Positions 23,622-32,520 of a stretch of DNA of 46,606 nucleotides are shown here, one piece after another; position 1 is the first letter of the stretch, and each line of letters opens with the position of its first letter. The notes beneath the pieces were generated by a model, which had not been told where the DNA came from, did no database searches, and saw only the letters and a program-made list of their open reading frames with translations. Location of the stretch: contig DIWZ01000001.1 in NCBI GenBank assembly GCA_002435955.1, positions 1 through 46,606 of the forward strand, in the 5' to 3' direction. The stretch is from Pelobacter sp. UBA6093. GTDB taxonomy: Bacteria; Desulfobacterota; Desulfuromonadia; Desulfuromonadales; Syntrophotaleaceae. A program made the position numbers and the translations under genes.

Positions 23622-24240
23622 ATAGCAAAGACCATTTCAAGGCCTGAGGACCAACACCCAAACCATGGTTTTTTTTAAACACGAATTCTCCTCCTCGGAA
23701 CATTAGAAATCAGCAAATGCGATATGTTGACCTACTTTTCTGTTTCATATTCAAATTTTTTTTCAACAAACAAAAAATTGTTTCATATGCGCGGGGGTAC
23801 TGGGTCCACTGGGCGCAAATGATCGCCTGCGGCCTGGCCTCGCCACGGGTGGCGTTACAGGTCTTGGCGGCGGCATTGTATTGCGCAGGGGAAGGTCCCG
23901 TCGGCAACGGTTGGTCGGCAACGGTTTCATGCAGGTCGCGCACAACGTAGCGGGTGGCGACCATTGAGGCCCGGGCTTCGATGTGCCCAGCAACCCAACC
24001 TCGATCGCACTACCTGCGATGGTTTTCAACCCGACGCCGGACAAACAGATCAAGAGCTCCCGCGCCAGCTTGGGGCAATTGTGGGCGGCGGCGGTGACCA
24101 ATGGGCCGTTTCCGGATGAAAACCAACTAGCTTCAACCACGGGACTTACGCCCGAAAAGGCTGGAATGTTCTACACAATATCTCAAATGAATTTTATTCA
24201 ATATATATGCTAATACGTTTGTTATGGCTAATTTTAATCC

Positions 24241-24270
24241 TTGACAAGCAACCTGTCGGCGCGATACATA
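24241..24270 (+). promoter_or_regulatory. candidate promoter of the T6SS operon
   Basis: TTGACA (24241-24246) is followed by GATACA after 16 or TACATA after 18 bases, in AT-rich DNA about 170 bases before the first T6SS gene. The -35 is perfect and the -10 is weak, which could mean an activator is needed. No sigma-54 site was seen. Confidence 0.45.
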
Positions 24271-24314
24271 AGACGTCGTTTAATATTTTGTATTAATTTT
24301 TGAGGAAATTAAAT

Positions 24315-24395
24315 ACCTGGCTGGCAATCGGACCTAAGGGCCATGTCTGCCCTTTACGGTTCGGCTTGTAATGAAATCTGTCGGAATTGCCAGGT
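24315..24395 (+). promoter_or_regulatory. structured leader upstream of the T6SS operon
   Basis: ACCTGGC (24315-24321) can pair with GCCAGGT (24389-24395), with alternative pairing of GGCAAT and ATTGCC nearby. An inner AAGGGC/GCCCTT stem lies at 24336-24354. It sits between the candidate promoter and the first T6SS gene. It matches no riboswitch I know. Confidence 0.35.
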
Positions 24396-24436
24396 TATCC
24401 TGCCTAATGATGTGCCACCCCTGGAGGGATTCCAAC

Positions 24437-25012
24437 ATGTCGCACACTGCCGTTACGGCTTCTCGACATCCAGACAGAAACGGTCAAACACCCGCAAAAG
24501 ATGCGACTTCATCGCATGTCATCTTAACGGGCATCATTAAACTGCTGGAAGGCCAGCGGCGCTTTACAGAGGATTTGGGACTGCCTTACTCCCGTATTTT
24601 TGATGAGGAATGCCAGGTGTTCCGGAATAAAACACCGGAACTGATTCTTCAAGACTGGTTGCGCGACAAGATCGAGGGGCCGCAAAAATTCAGCTATCTG
24701 ATCAATGATCTCGTTGAACATAACCTTGCATTGTGTGCGGCGCTTGACGGGGTGGCACTTGAATCGATTTCCAGGTTGAGTCCCATGACCGTCAAAGCCG
24801 CAAGCTTCAACCTGTTTGGCTGGCGTCCTTTCGCCTGGCTGACCTTCCGACGGCTTTACAAGACTTACATAACCAACCATTACCTGCGCCATCAGGAATT
24901 GGTGGTGGAGGGTTTTGCCAAAGCTTACTGCGCCCACCGGGAAACCCTTCGCACCTCGAAGTCCAGAACTTCAATCTTTTCCAGCCCCGAACCCCGTAAG
25001 GAAACATCATGA
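24437..25012 (+). CDS. T6SS accessory protein like the C-terminal domain of TagH
   Basis: A 191-residue protein leading the T6SS operon. Its core resembles the C-terminal domain of T6SS FHA proteins (TagH/Fha): ILTGIIKLLEGQRRFTEDLG, then NKTPELILQDWL, YLINDLVEHNLALCAALDGV, LESISRLSP, and a tail YLRHQELVVEGFAKAYCAHRE. The N-terminal FHA phosphothreonine-binding domain is absent. In phosphorylation-controlled T6SSs FHA proteins act with PpkA/PppA, and neither kinase nor phosphatase is seen here. ATG at 24437 with GGAGGG is chosen; the frame opens earlier at 24371. Overlaps tssJ by 4 bases. Assignment by pattern and context. Confidence 0.65.
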   Translation: MSHTAVTASRHPDRNGQTPAKDATSSHVILTGIIKLLEGQRRFTEDLGLPYSRIFDEECQVFRNKTPELILQDWLRDKIEGPQKFSYLINDLVEHNLALCAALDGVALESISRLSPMTVKAASFNLFGWRPFAWLTFRRLYKTYITNHYLRHQELVVEGFAKAYCAHRETLRTSKSRTSIFSSPEPRKETS

Positions 25013-25476
25013 TGGTTAAATACCTATTTAATCGCTGGGTTTTGCCTGTCCTCTCTTTGGTTCTGCTGTGTGCCTGCTCCACACCACAGGTAAAACTGAA
25101 TCTGTCCTCCACAGCCAATCTTAACTTGAACAATGCCAGAGGGCCTCTACCGGTGGTAGTGCGAATTTACCAGTTGAACGACCCCAAGCTGTTTGAAAAT
25201 GCCACCTTTAACGAATTGTGGAAGGACGACCTGGCCGTCCTGGGAAACAGCCTTCTACGAAAAGATTCGTTGACGCTCGACCCAGCATCCCATCAGAAAA
25301 TCCGCCTCGACCGTCATGAGCAAACTCGCTTTGTGGCACTGATGGCAGCCTTTAATAACCAGCCGGACAACTCATGGCGGGTGGTGAAAAAAGCCAGCGG
25401 TTCATTTCTCGGCATAAAGATGTCGACCAAACTGAATGCCATCCTGAAGGATAACGTCATTGAAATCGTGAACTAG
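25009..25476 (+). CDS. tssJ: T6SS outer-membrane lipoprotein TssJ
   Basis: A 155-residue lipoprotein with lipobox LCAC (lipid Cys23). The TssJ pattern continues with LPVVVRIYQLNDPKLFENATFNEL (split over residues 47-70) and a beta-rich end. In the family it anchors TssM in the outer membrane as part of the TssJLM envelope complex. The start overlaps the preceding stop (ATGATG); either ATG may be used. The stop codon TAG is part of the dispersed repeat at 25473, so the native end may have been altered. Confidence 0.9.
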   Translation: MMVKYLFNRWVLPVLSLVLLCACSTPQVKLNLSSTANLNLNNARGPLPVVVRIYQLNDPKLFENATFNELWKDDLAVLGNSLLRKDSLTLDPASHQKIRLDRHEQTRFVALMAAFNNQPDNSWRVVKKASGSFLGIKMSTKLNAILKDNVIEIVN

Positions 25477-25495
25477 GAGGCTGTCGGACTATCCA
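25473..25495. repeat. dispersed repeat at the tssJ-tssK junction
   Basis: CTAGGAGGCTGTCGGACT and the following ATCCA match the half sequence of the copies at 5760 and 8708. It begins within the last sense codon of tssJ and supplies its stop codon. Confidence 0.7.
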
Positions 25496-25810
25496 CGGAT
25501 GGACACGGCGTAGTTTTCATATGGGAAACGAGCAATTTTTCAAAAGCTCAAGGAATCAATCGGTTGCGCGAAGGCGCAGCTGTTTACGTAGCATCATGCA
25601 GCAAGACATCGAAATGCACTGCCTTTGGCTGCCCGGAGGACAAGGACCAGGGATGGCTCGAGTCAAAGGCAAACGTGTGGATTGACGCCGCGTTGCAGGA
25701 AAAGGGCCGTCTCCGGATAAAACGGATCAACTCACTGGAAGGCTCGAAAGCAGACGATTTGGTGTCAATTTCAACCCTATCCCTTTTCAGGGACAAATGG
25801 TGGACCGAAA
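25477..25810. other. 334-base insertion-like gap inside the T6SS operon
   Basis: Elsewhere in this operon most neighbours overlap or lie within about 100 bases, so this gap stands out. It starts with the dispersed repeat. An open frame (25564-25884) overlaps tssK out of frame and looks random. There is no transposase remnant that I recognise. Confidence 0.55.
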
Positions 25811-27139
25811 ATGAGCAAAATTGTTTGGGCAGAGGGGGTGTTTCTAAGTCAGCAGCATTTTCAGGCTTGGGACAAACAACTTGAACGCTCGCAGTATCAG
25901 CGCCAGTTTCTACTCAATCCGTTTTCCTGGGGGATCATTTCGCTTGCTATAGATAAGGAGGTCCTGGAACTGGGAAGATTCCAACTTCTCGAAGGGTCGA
26001 TTCTATTTCAGGATGGTCGTCTGGTGCACTATCAGAGTTCCATGGACAGCCCCCTGGCATGTGATCTTAATGCGCCCGGCGGCGATGCCCTGGGGATATA
26101 TCTGGCCTTACCCGCCAACAACCATGTGGACAGTATCTCCGGATATCCCCAGCGCAGCCAGGTCAGCGGCTGGATTGCCAACTATCAGGAAATTGAAGAC
26201 AGTTTCGATAGCAGTCGCAAACGGGAAATTCTTTTGGCTAAACCCAATCTGTACCTGATCACGGACAAAGAAGCTCTGGGATCCTTTTTGAGCATCAAAG
26301 TCGCCGAGGTGGCGCATGACGGGGATCAACGCTATCGGCTGATCGACACTTACATCCCGCCAATATGCCGCCTATCGGCATCACCGGCTCTCGTCCAACG
26401 ACTGAGTCGCATTGTGGAAACCCTGAATGCCAAACGCAAACAGATCGAAAACACCCGCGAAGGATGCGACGGCGGGGCCTCCGGATTTGCCCGCACCGAT
26501 CCCTACAACCACGCTTTGCTGCACAACCTCAACAGCATCCTGCCCCTATTGAAGCATTTGTCGAAAAACCCGGATCTGCATCCTGAACAGCTGTATCGTC
26601 AGTTGTGCCAGGTAGCCGGCTCATTTTGTTCCTATCACAATAAGGCTACCATTGACAGCATCCCTCAGTATCAACATGAAGATCTGACACAGGTTTTCCA
26701 GAGGTTCGACACCCTGCTCTCGCTGCTTTTGCAGCTGAACAGTACCGCAAAGAATACTGCCTTGGTGCTCAGCAAAGAATCCGACCACCTGCTGTTCTGC
26801 ACAGACATTCCAGGCCACTTTTTCCGCGAAGAAACTTTTTTTATCGAGGCCCTGTTCGACGCCGAAGATCCGAACTGGATTACCGATTTCGCACGACAGG
26901 TGAAGGTGACCGCCCGCTGTGCAATCGAGACCTGTGTAGCTTCGGCACTACCCGGTGTCCGTCTGATTCACACCCAGCGCCCTCCAGCCAAGCTCGCCAC
27001 CCGTAGCGGGTGCGAATACTTCCGGCTGGAACCCCGGGGGGATTTCTGGAATCAGATGACCAACGAAGGGTCACTGGCTATCTACCTGCCGCATCCTTTC
27101 AGTGTTTCGGATATCAAAATTGTCACGGTCAAGGAATAG
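25811..27139 (+). CDS. tssK: T6SS baseplate protein TssK
   Basis: A 442-residue baseplate adaptor linking the TssFG wedges to the TssLM membrane complex. The N terminus VWAEGVFLSQQHFQAWDKQLE is the TssK hallmark. Later LHNLNSILPLLKHL and the C-terminal PGVRLIHTQRPP segment also fit. Length is normal. Six bases separate it from tssL. Confidence 0.95.
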   Translation: MSKIVWAEGVFLSQQHFQAWDKQLERSQYQRQFLLNPFSWGIISLAIDKEVLELGRFQLLEGSILFQDGRLVHYQSSMDSPLACDLNAPGGDALGIYLALPANNHVDSISGYPQRSQVSGWIANYQEIEDSFDSSRKREILLAKPNLYLITDKEALGSFLSIKVAEVAHDGDQRYRLIDTYIPPICRLSASPALVQRLSRIVETLNAKRKQIENTREGCDGGASGFARTDPYNHALLHNLNSILPLLKHLSKNPDLHPEQLYRQLCQVAGSFCSYHNKATIDSIPQYQHEDLTQVFQRFDTLLSLLLQLNSTAKNTALVLSKESDHLLFCTDIPGHFFREETFFIEALFDAEDPNWITDFARQVKVTARCAIETCVASALPGVRLIHTQRPPAKLATRSGCEYFRLEPRGDFWNQMTNEGSLAIYLPHPFSVSDIKIVTVKE

Positions 27140-27145
27140 TCTCCC

Positions 27146-27871
27146 ATGAATACGAATTCGCCAAACCCGATTTATAACCCGATGTTGAGCTGCTGCGAAC
27201 CACTTTTTTCGCTGGTGGCTCCCCTTATGGACGACCAAAAAGCCGCGTCCTTCGATCCAGACTTCAGAAAACAGGTTGTATCGGCATTTATTGCCACAGA
27301 AAAGGCGGCGTTCGAACTGCAGATCGGCATGGTCGAATTCAAGGACGCCAAATACGCCCTGGCCGCTTACATCGACGAGGTGGTCCTGAACTCGACATGG
27401 CCGAGCCGGCTGGAATGGATGTCCCGTCCTCTGCAGCTGGAATTTTTCGGCGAGCACACTGCTGGTGAAGGATTCTTTACTCGCCTGGCCAATCTGCGAC
27501 AGGGCGGCGAAGACAACCTTCACCTGCTGGAACTCTATTTTTACTGCCTGCAACTGGGCTTTGAGGGGGTTTACAAAATCAGGGGGCTGGAACACCTGAT
27601 GGCGTTACAGGTTGACCTGCGAAGCCAGATCGACGGGTACCGAGGACCGGTAAAGATGCAGATTTCTCCCGAAGGCCTGCCCGGCAACGTCTTCATCAAC
27701 CAGGTCAGGCGGCATGTGCCCTACTGGGTCATAGCGGTTGTCACCATCGCCGCGGTTTTCTTCACCTATATAAGCTATTCCGTTGTTTCGGGCAATGTCG
27801 CCGAGTCAAGTGTCACGACGGTTCTCAAAAACAAAGACCTGATTCTGAAATTACCGGAAGATGTCTACTAA
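27146..27871 (+). CDS. tssL: T6SS inner-membrane protein TssL (IcmH/DotU)
   Basis: A 241-residue protein. The DotU domain carries KYALAAYIDEVVLNSTWP and LEFFGEHTAGEGFFTRL, and one C-terminal membrane segment lies at about residues 190-212 (YWVIAVVTIAAVFFTYIS). There is no peptidoglycan-binding OmpA domain, so this is the short form. With TssM and TssJ it makes the trans-envelope channel. Confidence 0.93.
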   Translation: MNTNSPNPIYNPMLSCCEPLFSLVAPLMDDQKAASFDPDFRKQVVSAFIATEKAAFELQIGMVEFKDAKYALAAYIDEVVLNSTWPSRLEWMSRPLQLEFFGEHTAGEGFFTRLANLRQGGEDNLHLLELYFYCLQLGFEGVYKIRGLEHLMALQVDLRSQIDGYRGPVKMQISPEGLPGNVFINQVRRHVPYWVIAVVTIAAVFFTYISYSVVSGNVAESSVTTVLKNKDLILKLPEDVY

Positions 27872-27904
27872 TCCCTTTAGCTTTGATTTACGGGGCACGT
27901 TACC

Positions 27905-30900
27905 ATGAATAATATCCTGATTTTTTTCCAGGCCTATCTATTTGGCCGTCTGGGTTCCCGAGTGCTTGGGCTGATGCTCATCCTTTCACTGATCTGGTGG
28001 GCCGGCCCTTTCGTCGGGCTCAGTGCCCCCCGGTTGCGGATCTATTTAATAGCGGGGATCCTGGCACTGTTTCTTGGGATCTGGCTGGTTCGCAGGTGGA
28101 TGGTGCAGCGCCGCTCGACCCGCTTCAAACAGGATCTTGACTCGCAAGCCGGCCTGGATCAGTCACGCCAGTTGGAGATCGATGAACTCCGGGCAAAAAT
28201 GAACAAAGCCATTGCCTCGCTGAAATCCTCTGAACTGGGTGCCCACCATCGCGGCAACGCTGCCCTGTACGCCCTGCCCTGGTTTATGATCATCGGTCCT
28301 TCAGCTGCAGGCAAGACTACCTTATTGCGCAACTCCGGGCTGAGTTTCCCCTATGACAGTGGCGACGATATCGACATCCGTGGCTTCGGCGGCACACGCA
28401 ATTGCGACTGGTGGTTTTCCAACGAGGCGGTCCTGCTGGACACCGCCGGTCGCTACACCACGGAGCAGGATGATCACGAGGAGTGGCTGGCCTTTCTGAC
28501 CATGTTGCGAAAGCATCGTCGCAAACAACCCCTGACCGGCGCCATTGTCGCCATCAGCCTGTCCGAGCTGTTGACGGCGGACGCCCAGGAGTTGGAGCGG
28601 CACGTCAAAATCATTCGGGATCGCATCAATGAGCTGACTTCGCGGCTCGGCTGCATCTTCCCAATCTATATCGTCTTTACCAAGTGTGACCTGCTGTACG
28701 GCTTTTCCTCCTATTTTGCCGATCTGACCCTTAAGGAACGAGAGCAGGTATGGGGTGGCTGGCTTGGACACGAATATGATGACAACATTTGCGAAGCTTT
28801 CGCCCGCAAAATGGAGGGGCTGCATCATCGCCTTTGCGAAATGCGGATGCATAAGCTGTCCATGGTTCGAAACATGCGAACCAAAAGCGAATTGTTTGAG
28901 TTCCCGGCTCAATTCGATGCCGCCAAAGACCGCCTGATCGAATTTATTTCGCGACTGACCAAAGAAAACCCCTACCAGGACACCCCCCATTTTTGCGGCA
29001 TCTACCTGACCAGCGCCACCCAGGAGGGAACACCGCTTCAGAAAATCCTCGGGAATATTCGACAGGCCTTCGGTTATGTCGATCAGGATCAGTCGACCGA
29101 TCTGCCTGACCCTAAAAGTTTTTTTGTGAAAAACTTTTTCAAGGAAGTGGCTTTTCCCAACTCCAACGATGTAAGCCGCACTAAGAAACTGGGCATGCTC
29201 CACCGCGCCCTTAAGACAACCTGTATCCTGGCTTCGATAGGCGTAGTCACGACCTGCTTCCTGCTGCTCAGCACCACCTTGACCATGAATACATTACTGC
29301 TCAACAAGGGGGTCGAGGCTTCGGAACAGTTGGCGCTGGAAGCACAGTCGAAAGACAACGGGCTGTACCGGGATTTCCAGGCTCTGACGCAGGTGCTGGC
29401 ACAGTATCGGACGCTTCTGGCCTACGAAGATCATCTGCCGCTGTCCTTGACTCTGGGGATTTACGAGGGAGACAAGCAACTGCCGGCGCTTCGCTCCATC
29501 CTGCTCAACTCTTTCGAACGAGCTTTCTATACTTCGGCTCTTAAAGGACTGGAAGTCCGCCTGGCCAACTTTGCTCAACAATGGCCGGTAGTTTCCCTGC
29601 AACGTCAGGATGAACTCCGCGACCCATATTACCTGGCATTGAAATCCTACTTGATGCTGTGCTCACCTCAGCGACTGGAGCCGGATTTTGTCGCACCGGT
29701 ACTGCAGGACATTATACAGGAACGTCTGGTGGGCTACGTAAAAGGACAGAAGCTGGGGGAAGCCGAGCAGCAGGAACTATCTGAGCTGATCCACATCTAT
29801 TTATCCCACATGCTGGTGGAGAAGAAACACCCGAATTATATTGCTCCCCACCAGCCCAATACCACTCTGATGGCTGAAGCCCAGAATCATTTAAAAGCCA
29901 TCCCGGATGCCAACCGGATCTACCTGCAGATCCTCAACAAGGGCTACCAAAAATTCCCCTCCATCAGTCTCAACGACATGATCAAGGGACCTGGCAGAGG
30001 CATTCTGACATGTTCCTTCAAAATGCCCTTCATGTTTACCTACGAGGGTTGGCGCACCTATGCCTTGTCCGAGATCAAGGCTTTGGTCCATGTCGCCTGC
30101 CAGGGAGACTGGGTCACCGGCTACCTCCAGGACAGTCCTTCGGATGGAAACAATTCGAAACTCTCTTCCTCGACCAACGATGCGTTATCGTCCCAAATGG
30201 AAGCGGATATCCGGGCCTTGTATTTCGCGGACTATGTCGACAACTGGTTCAGCCTGCTGAGCAAGGTGAAGATGTCTCCCTTCCATTCCCTGGATGACGG
30301 GGGGAAAAAAATGTTGCTCCTGGCGCGCAATGACGGTCCGATCGCCGAACTGCTGCAGGTCGTTTCCAGGAACATAAACCTTCCCCAATCGGGCGGGGTG
30401 GCCCTGGCTGCCGACGGATCGAGTAAAACCGCCGCCCTGGTTCCGGAGTTGGAAGCCCCGCTCCACGATCTGCGCAAATTGACCGATCCGGGCGACAAGA
30501 TGAATACCAGCCTGCTCATCAATCAGTATCTGCTGGCATTGACCTCAGCCCAGTCCGAAATGGAGCAGATGGCGGCCGCGGTGGATGTACCTCATCAATC
30601 CTTCCAGCACGCCGCCACCATCCTGGGCAGCAAAGGCGCCACCGGTTCGGAGTTGTACAAATGCTGGTTGTCGACCAACAGCCTGCTGAACGGCATCGAT
30701 GCCCGCACCCGCAAGGTGGCCGAGAATCTGTTGTACGAACCGATCAAAGGGGCATGGATGGCCGTCATTCAACAGACTCAGGTCTATTTGCAGAACCAGT
30801 GGAACGGTTCGGTTCTGGTTGACTATCAACGAAAGATATTCGGCAAATTTCCCTTCAACAGTACGGGACCGGATGCCTCCCTCAACGACATTTCAGATTT

Positions 30901-31495
30901 TTTCCGCCCCGAGGACGGGCTGCTCTGGGCCTTCACCGAAGACCAGCTAAAGCCCTTCCTGCGCAAAGAACGTTACAGCTGGACCGAGCAGACCTGGCTT
31001 GGTGCCGGGCTCGCTTTTGACCAGAATCTGATCCGTGCCCTGAGCCAGGCATCGCACATTACCTCCGGCCTGTTTCGCCGAGGACAGATTCAACCTGACA
31101 TCCATTTTGCGATCTACCCCATGCCCAGCCAAGGGATTCGGGTCGTCCGTTTCGAGACCAACGGCCAGCAGCTCATTTATCAGAATGAGCCGCAGGAGTG
31201 GAAACAATTTCGCTGGCCCGGGGATCAAGATATGAACAATGCCCTCATCGGCTGCATCCCGAGCGGAAACCCTTCTATGACCAAATTGCAATACTCCGGA
31301 GACTGGAGCCTGTTCCACCTGCTGCAGAAGGCCAGGATTACGCAGGAAAACAACCTGTATTACCTGGTCTGGAAACTTAAGAACGATCAGGCGAACCCCG
31401 CCACGGTACAGCTGAAACTTCGCCCTGACCGTCAGAATAATGTTTTTGCCAACGGTCTGTTTTCGCAGTTTCGACTTCCGAGTACGATTTTTTAA
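27905..31495 (+). CDS. tssM: T6SS inner-membrane protein TssM (IcmF)
   Basis: A 1196-residue protein, normal for the family. Two N-terminal membrane segments lie at about residues 20-62 and a third at about 437-460 (ASIGVVTTCFLLLSTTL), enclosing a cytoplasmic NTPase-like domain. Its Walker A GPSAAGKTT is at residues 131-139 and a DTAGRYTTEQDD motif follows. The large periplasmic part binds TssJ. The intact P-loop suggests the nucleotide site is kept, unlike in some TssM proteins. Confidence 0.95.
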   Translation: MNNILIFFQAYLFGRLGSRVLGLMLILSLIWWAGPFVGLSAPRLRIYLIAGILALFLGIWLVRRWMVQRRSTRFKQDLDSQAGLDQSRQLEIDELRAKMNKAIASLKSSELGAHHRGNAALYALPWFMIIGPSAAGKTTLLRNSGLSFPYDSGDDIDIRGFGGTRNCDWWFSNEAVLLDTAGRYTTEQDDHEEWLAFLTMLRKHRRKQPLTGAIVAISLSELLTADAQELERHVKIIRDRINELTSRLGCIFPIYIVFTKCDLLYGFSSYFADLTLKEREQVWGGWLGHEYDDNICEAFARKMEGLHHRLCEMRMHKLSMVRNMRTKSELFEFPAQFDAAKDRLIEFISRLTKENPYQDTPHFCGIYLTSATQEGTPLQKILGNIRQAFGYVDQDQSTDLPDPKSFFVKNFFKEVAFPNSNDVSRTKKLGMLHRALKTTCILASIGVVTTCFLLLSTTLTMNTLLLNKGVEASEQLALEAQSKDNGLYRDFQALTQVLAQYRTLLAYEDHLPLSLTLGIYEGDKQLPALRSILLNSFERAFYTSALKGLEVRLANFAQQWPVVSLQRQDELRDPYYLALKSYLMLCSPQRLEPDFVAPVLQDIIQERLVGYVKGQKLGEAEQQELSELIHIYLSHMLVEKKHPNYIAPHQPNTTLMAEAQNHLKAIPDANRIYLQILNKGYQKFPSISLNDMIKGPGRGILTCSFKMPFMFTYEGWRTYALSEIKALVHVACQGDWVTGYLQDSPSDGNNSKLSSSTNDALSSQMEADIRALYFADYVDNWFSLLSKVKMSPFHSLDDGGKKMLLLARNDGPIAELLQVVSRNINLPQSGGVALAADGSSKTAALVPELEAPLHDLRKLTDPGDKMNTSLLINQYLLALTSAQSEMEQMAAAVDVPHQSFQHAATILGSKGATGSELYKCWLSTNSLLNGIDARTRKVAENLLYEPIKGAWMAVIQQTQVYLQNQWNGSVLVDYQRKIFGKFPFNSTGPDASLNDISDFFRPEDGLLWAFTEDQLKPFLRKERYSWTEQTWLGAGLAFDQNLIRALSQASHITSGLFRRGQIQPDIHFAIYPMPSQGIRVVRFETNGQQLIYQNEPQEWKQFRWPGDQDMNNALIGCIPSGNPSMTKLQYSGDWSLFHLLQKARITQENNLYYLVWKLKNDQANPATVQLKLRPDRQNNVFANGLFSQFRLPSTIF

Positions 31496-31506
31496 CAGGT
31501 GTGGGT

Positions 31507-32520
31507 ATGTTTGGACTTTTTGACAAAAATCTCTCTTTGCCTTGCGATGCATCGCAAATCCGACCCTGTTGTTTCGGAAAATTGCCGATCCATTCGGATT
31601 TTATTCGTTACAACCTCGCCACCCGGGAAGCCGGCGCCTTTGAAAAATGGGTCCAGGAGGGTGCCGGTTGCATTGCCCGCAAGCACCCCAAGGGCTGGCC
31701 TCCGGTGTACCGCCACTTCCCTGTTCATCACTTTGTCCTTGCGGGCAGCGAACAGGAAATGAACCTCATAGGCTCATTGGTCTCCAGCCAGGACAAAAGC
31801 GGCCGAGTCTATCCTTTTTCGACTCTTGCTGCCGTCGGCGGGGGGATGTTTCACACCAACCGCGCGACCCTTCCCCTGGTTTGCCGGGAGTTTTTCCGGG
31901 AGTCCCAAGCGTTTATGGGCCATGCCCGGGAGGCGGCCTCGGTCCCAGCGTTGTTTCAGCAACTGGATGAATTAGCCACCGCCTCGCCCTTGTATCAGCA
32001 ACGGGAGTTAGTGGAAATGCAGATTCGCCTGCTGGAAACCGTATCGTTGAAAAAGTACTGGAACGGCCTGCAAGTTCCGGCCACAGAAAGAGAACAGTTC
32101 TGGTGCGCCTTTTACGACATCATGAAGACCGTCCAGAGCCGCGGCCCGAGTCGTACCAACTGGGGGATTCGCATCCCCATCCCCTCCGAAGATGATCAAA
32201 CGCCCTATGTGGTCTTCTGGGTACAAATGGTGGAAGCGATCCTTGAGGACCGTTTTTGGCGTGCCCATTACTTTTGGAACAAAAAGACGGGCGACAGCAA
32301 TGCCAGCATGACCCTTTTCTTCAGGCCCTTGCCACCGTCCTATCTGTTGCCGTTGCTCAATCAGGTGTTGGACGACAACGCCATCTTTGATCTTGGTCGG
32401 GAATGGATCTCCAGCCCCGCCTTTACCAGCCGGGTGGACCTGCGTCGTTTGCTGGAAAATGATGACATCCCGATGTTGGAGGTGCTGTATCGAACCGGGC
32501 GGAGGGAAATGCTCCGATGA
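31507..32520 (+). CDS. tagF: T6SS-associated protein TagF
   Basis: A 337-residue TagF/ImpM-type protein, starting with FGKLPIHSDFIRYNL, the conserved TagF opening (GKLP-x-x-x-DF). TagF is known in some systems as a post-translational repressor of T6SS assembly, working opposite the threonine-phosphorylation pathway. GTG at 31501 and ATG at 31507 are both possible; the ATG is used. The stop overlaps the tssA start. Confidence 0.88.
   Translation: MFGLFDKNLSLPCDASQIRPCCFGKLPIHSDFIRYNLATREAGAFEKWVQEGAGCIARKHPKGWPPVYRHFPVHHFVLAGSEQEMNLIGSLVSSQDKSGRVYPFSTLAAVGGGMFHTNRATLPLVCREFFRESQAFMGHAREAASVPALFQQLDELATASPLYQQRELVEMQIRLLETVSLKKYWNGLQVPATEREQFWCAFYDIMKTVQSRGPSRTNWGIRIPIPSEDDQTPYVVFWVQMVEAILEDRFWRAHYFWNKKTGDSNASMTLFFRPLPPSYLLPLLNQVLDDNAIFDLGREWISSPAFTSRVDLRRLLENDDIPMLEVLYRTGRREMLR

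Larger units (their letters stand above)
23025..24436. other. 1.4-kb gap between acetaldehyde dehydrogenase and T6SS genes
   Basis: No convincing gene is seen. From the left it holds a long leader and promoter for the dehydrogenase, a possible 38-codon ORF (23505-23621), AT-rich sequence, a GC-rich island (about 23790-24140) and the AT-rich promoter and leader region of the T6SS operon. The island has overlapping minus-strand frames (RYVVRDLHETVADQPLP and LARELLICLSGVGLKTIAG) that could be two parts of a decayed gene. Confidence 0.6.

Noticed and set aside
25564..25884. 106-codon frame between tssJ and tssK
   Set aside because: It runs into tssK in another frame, has no good ribosome site and no recognisable domain. 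Treated as non-coding sequence linked to the repeat.
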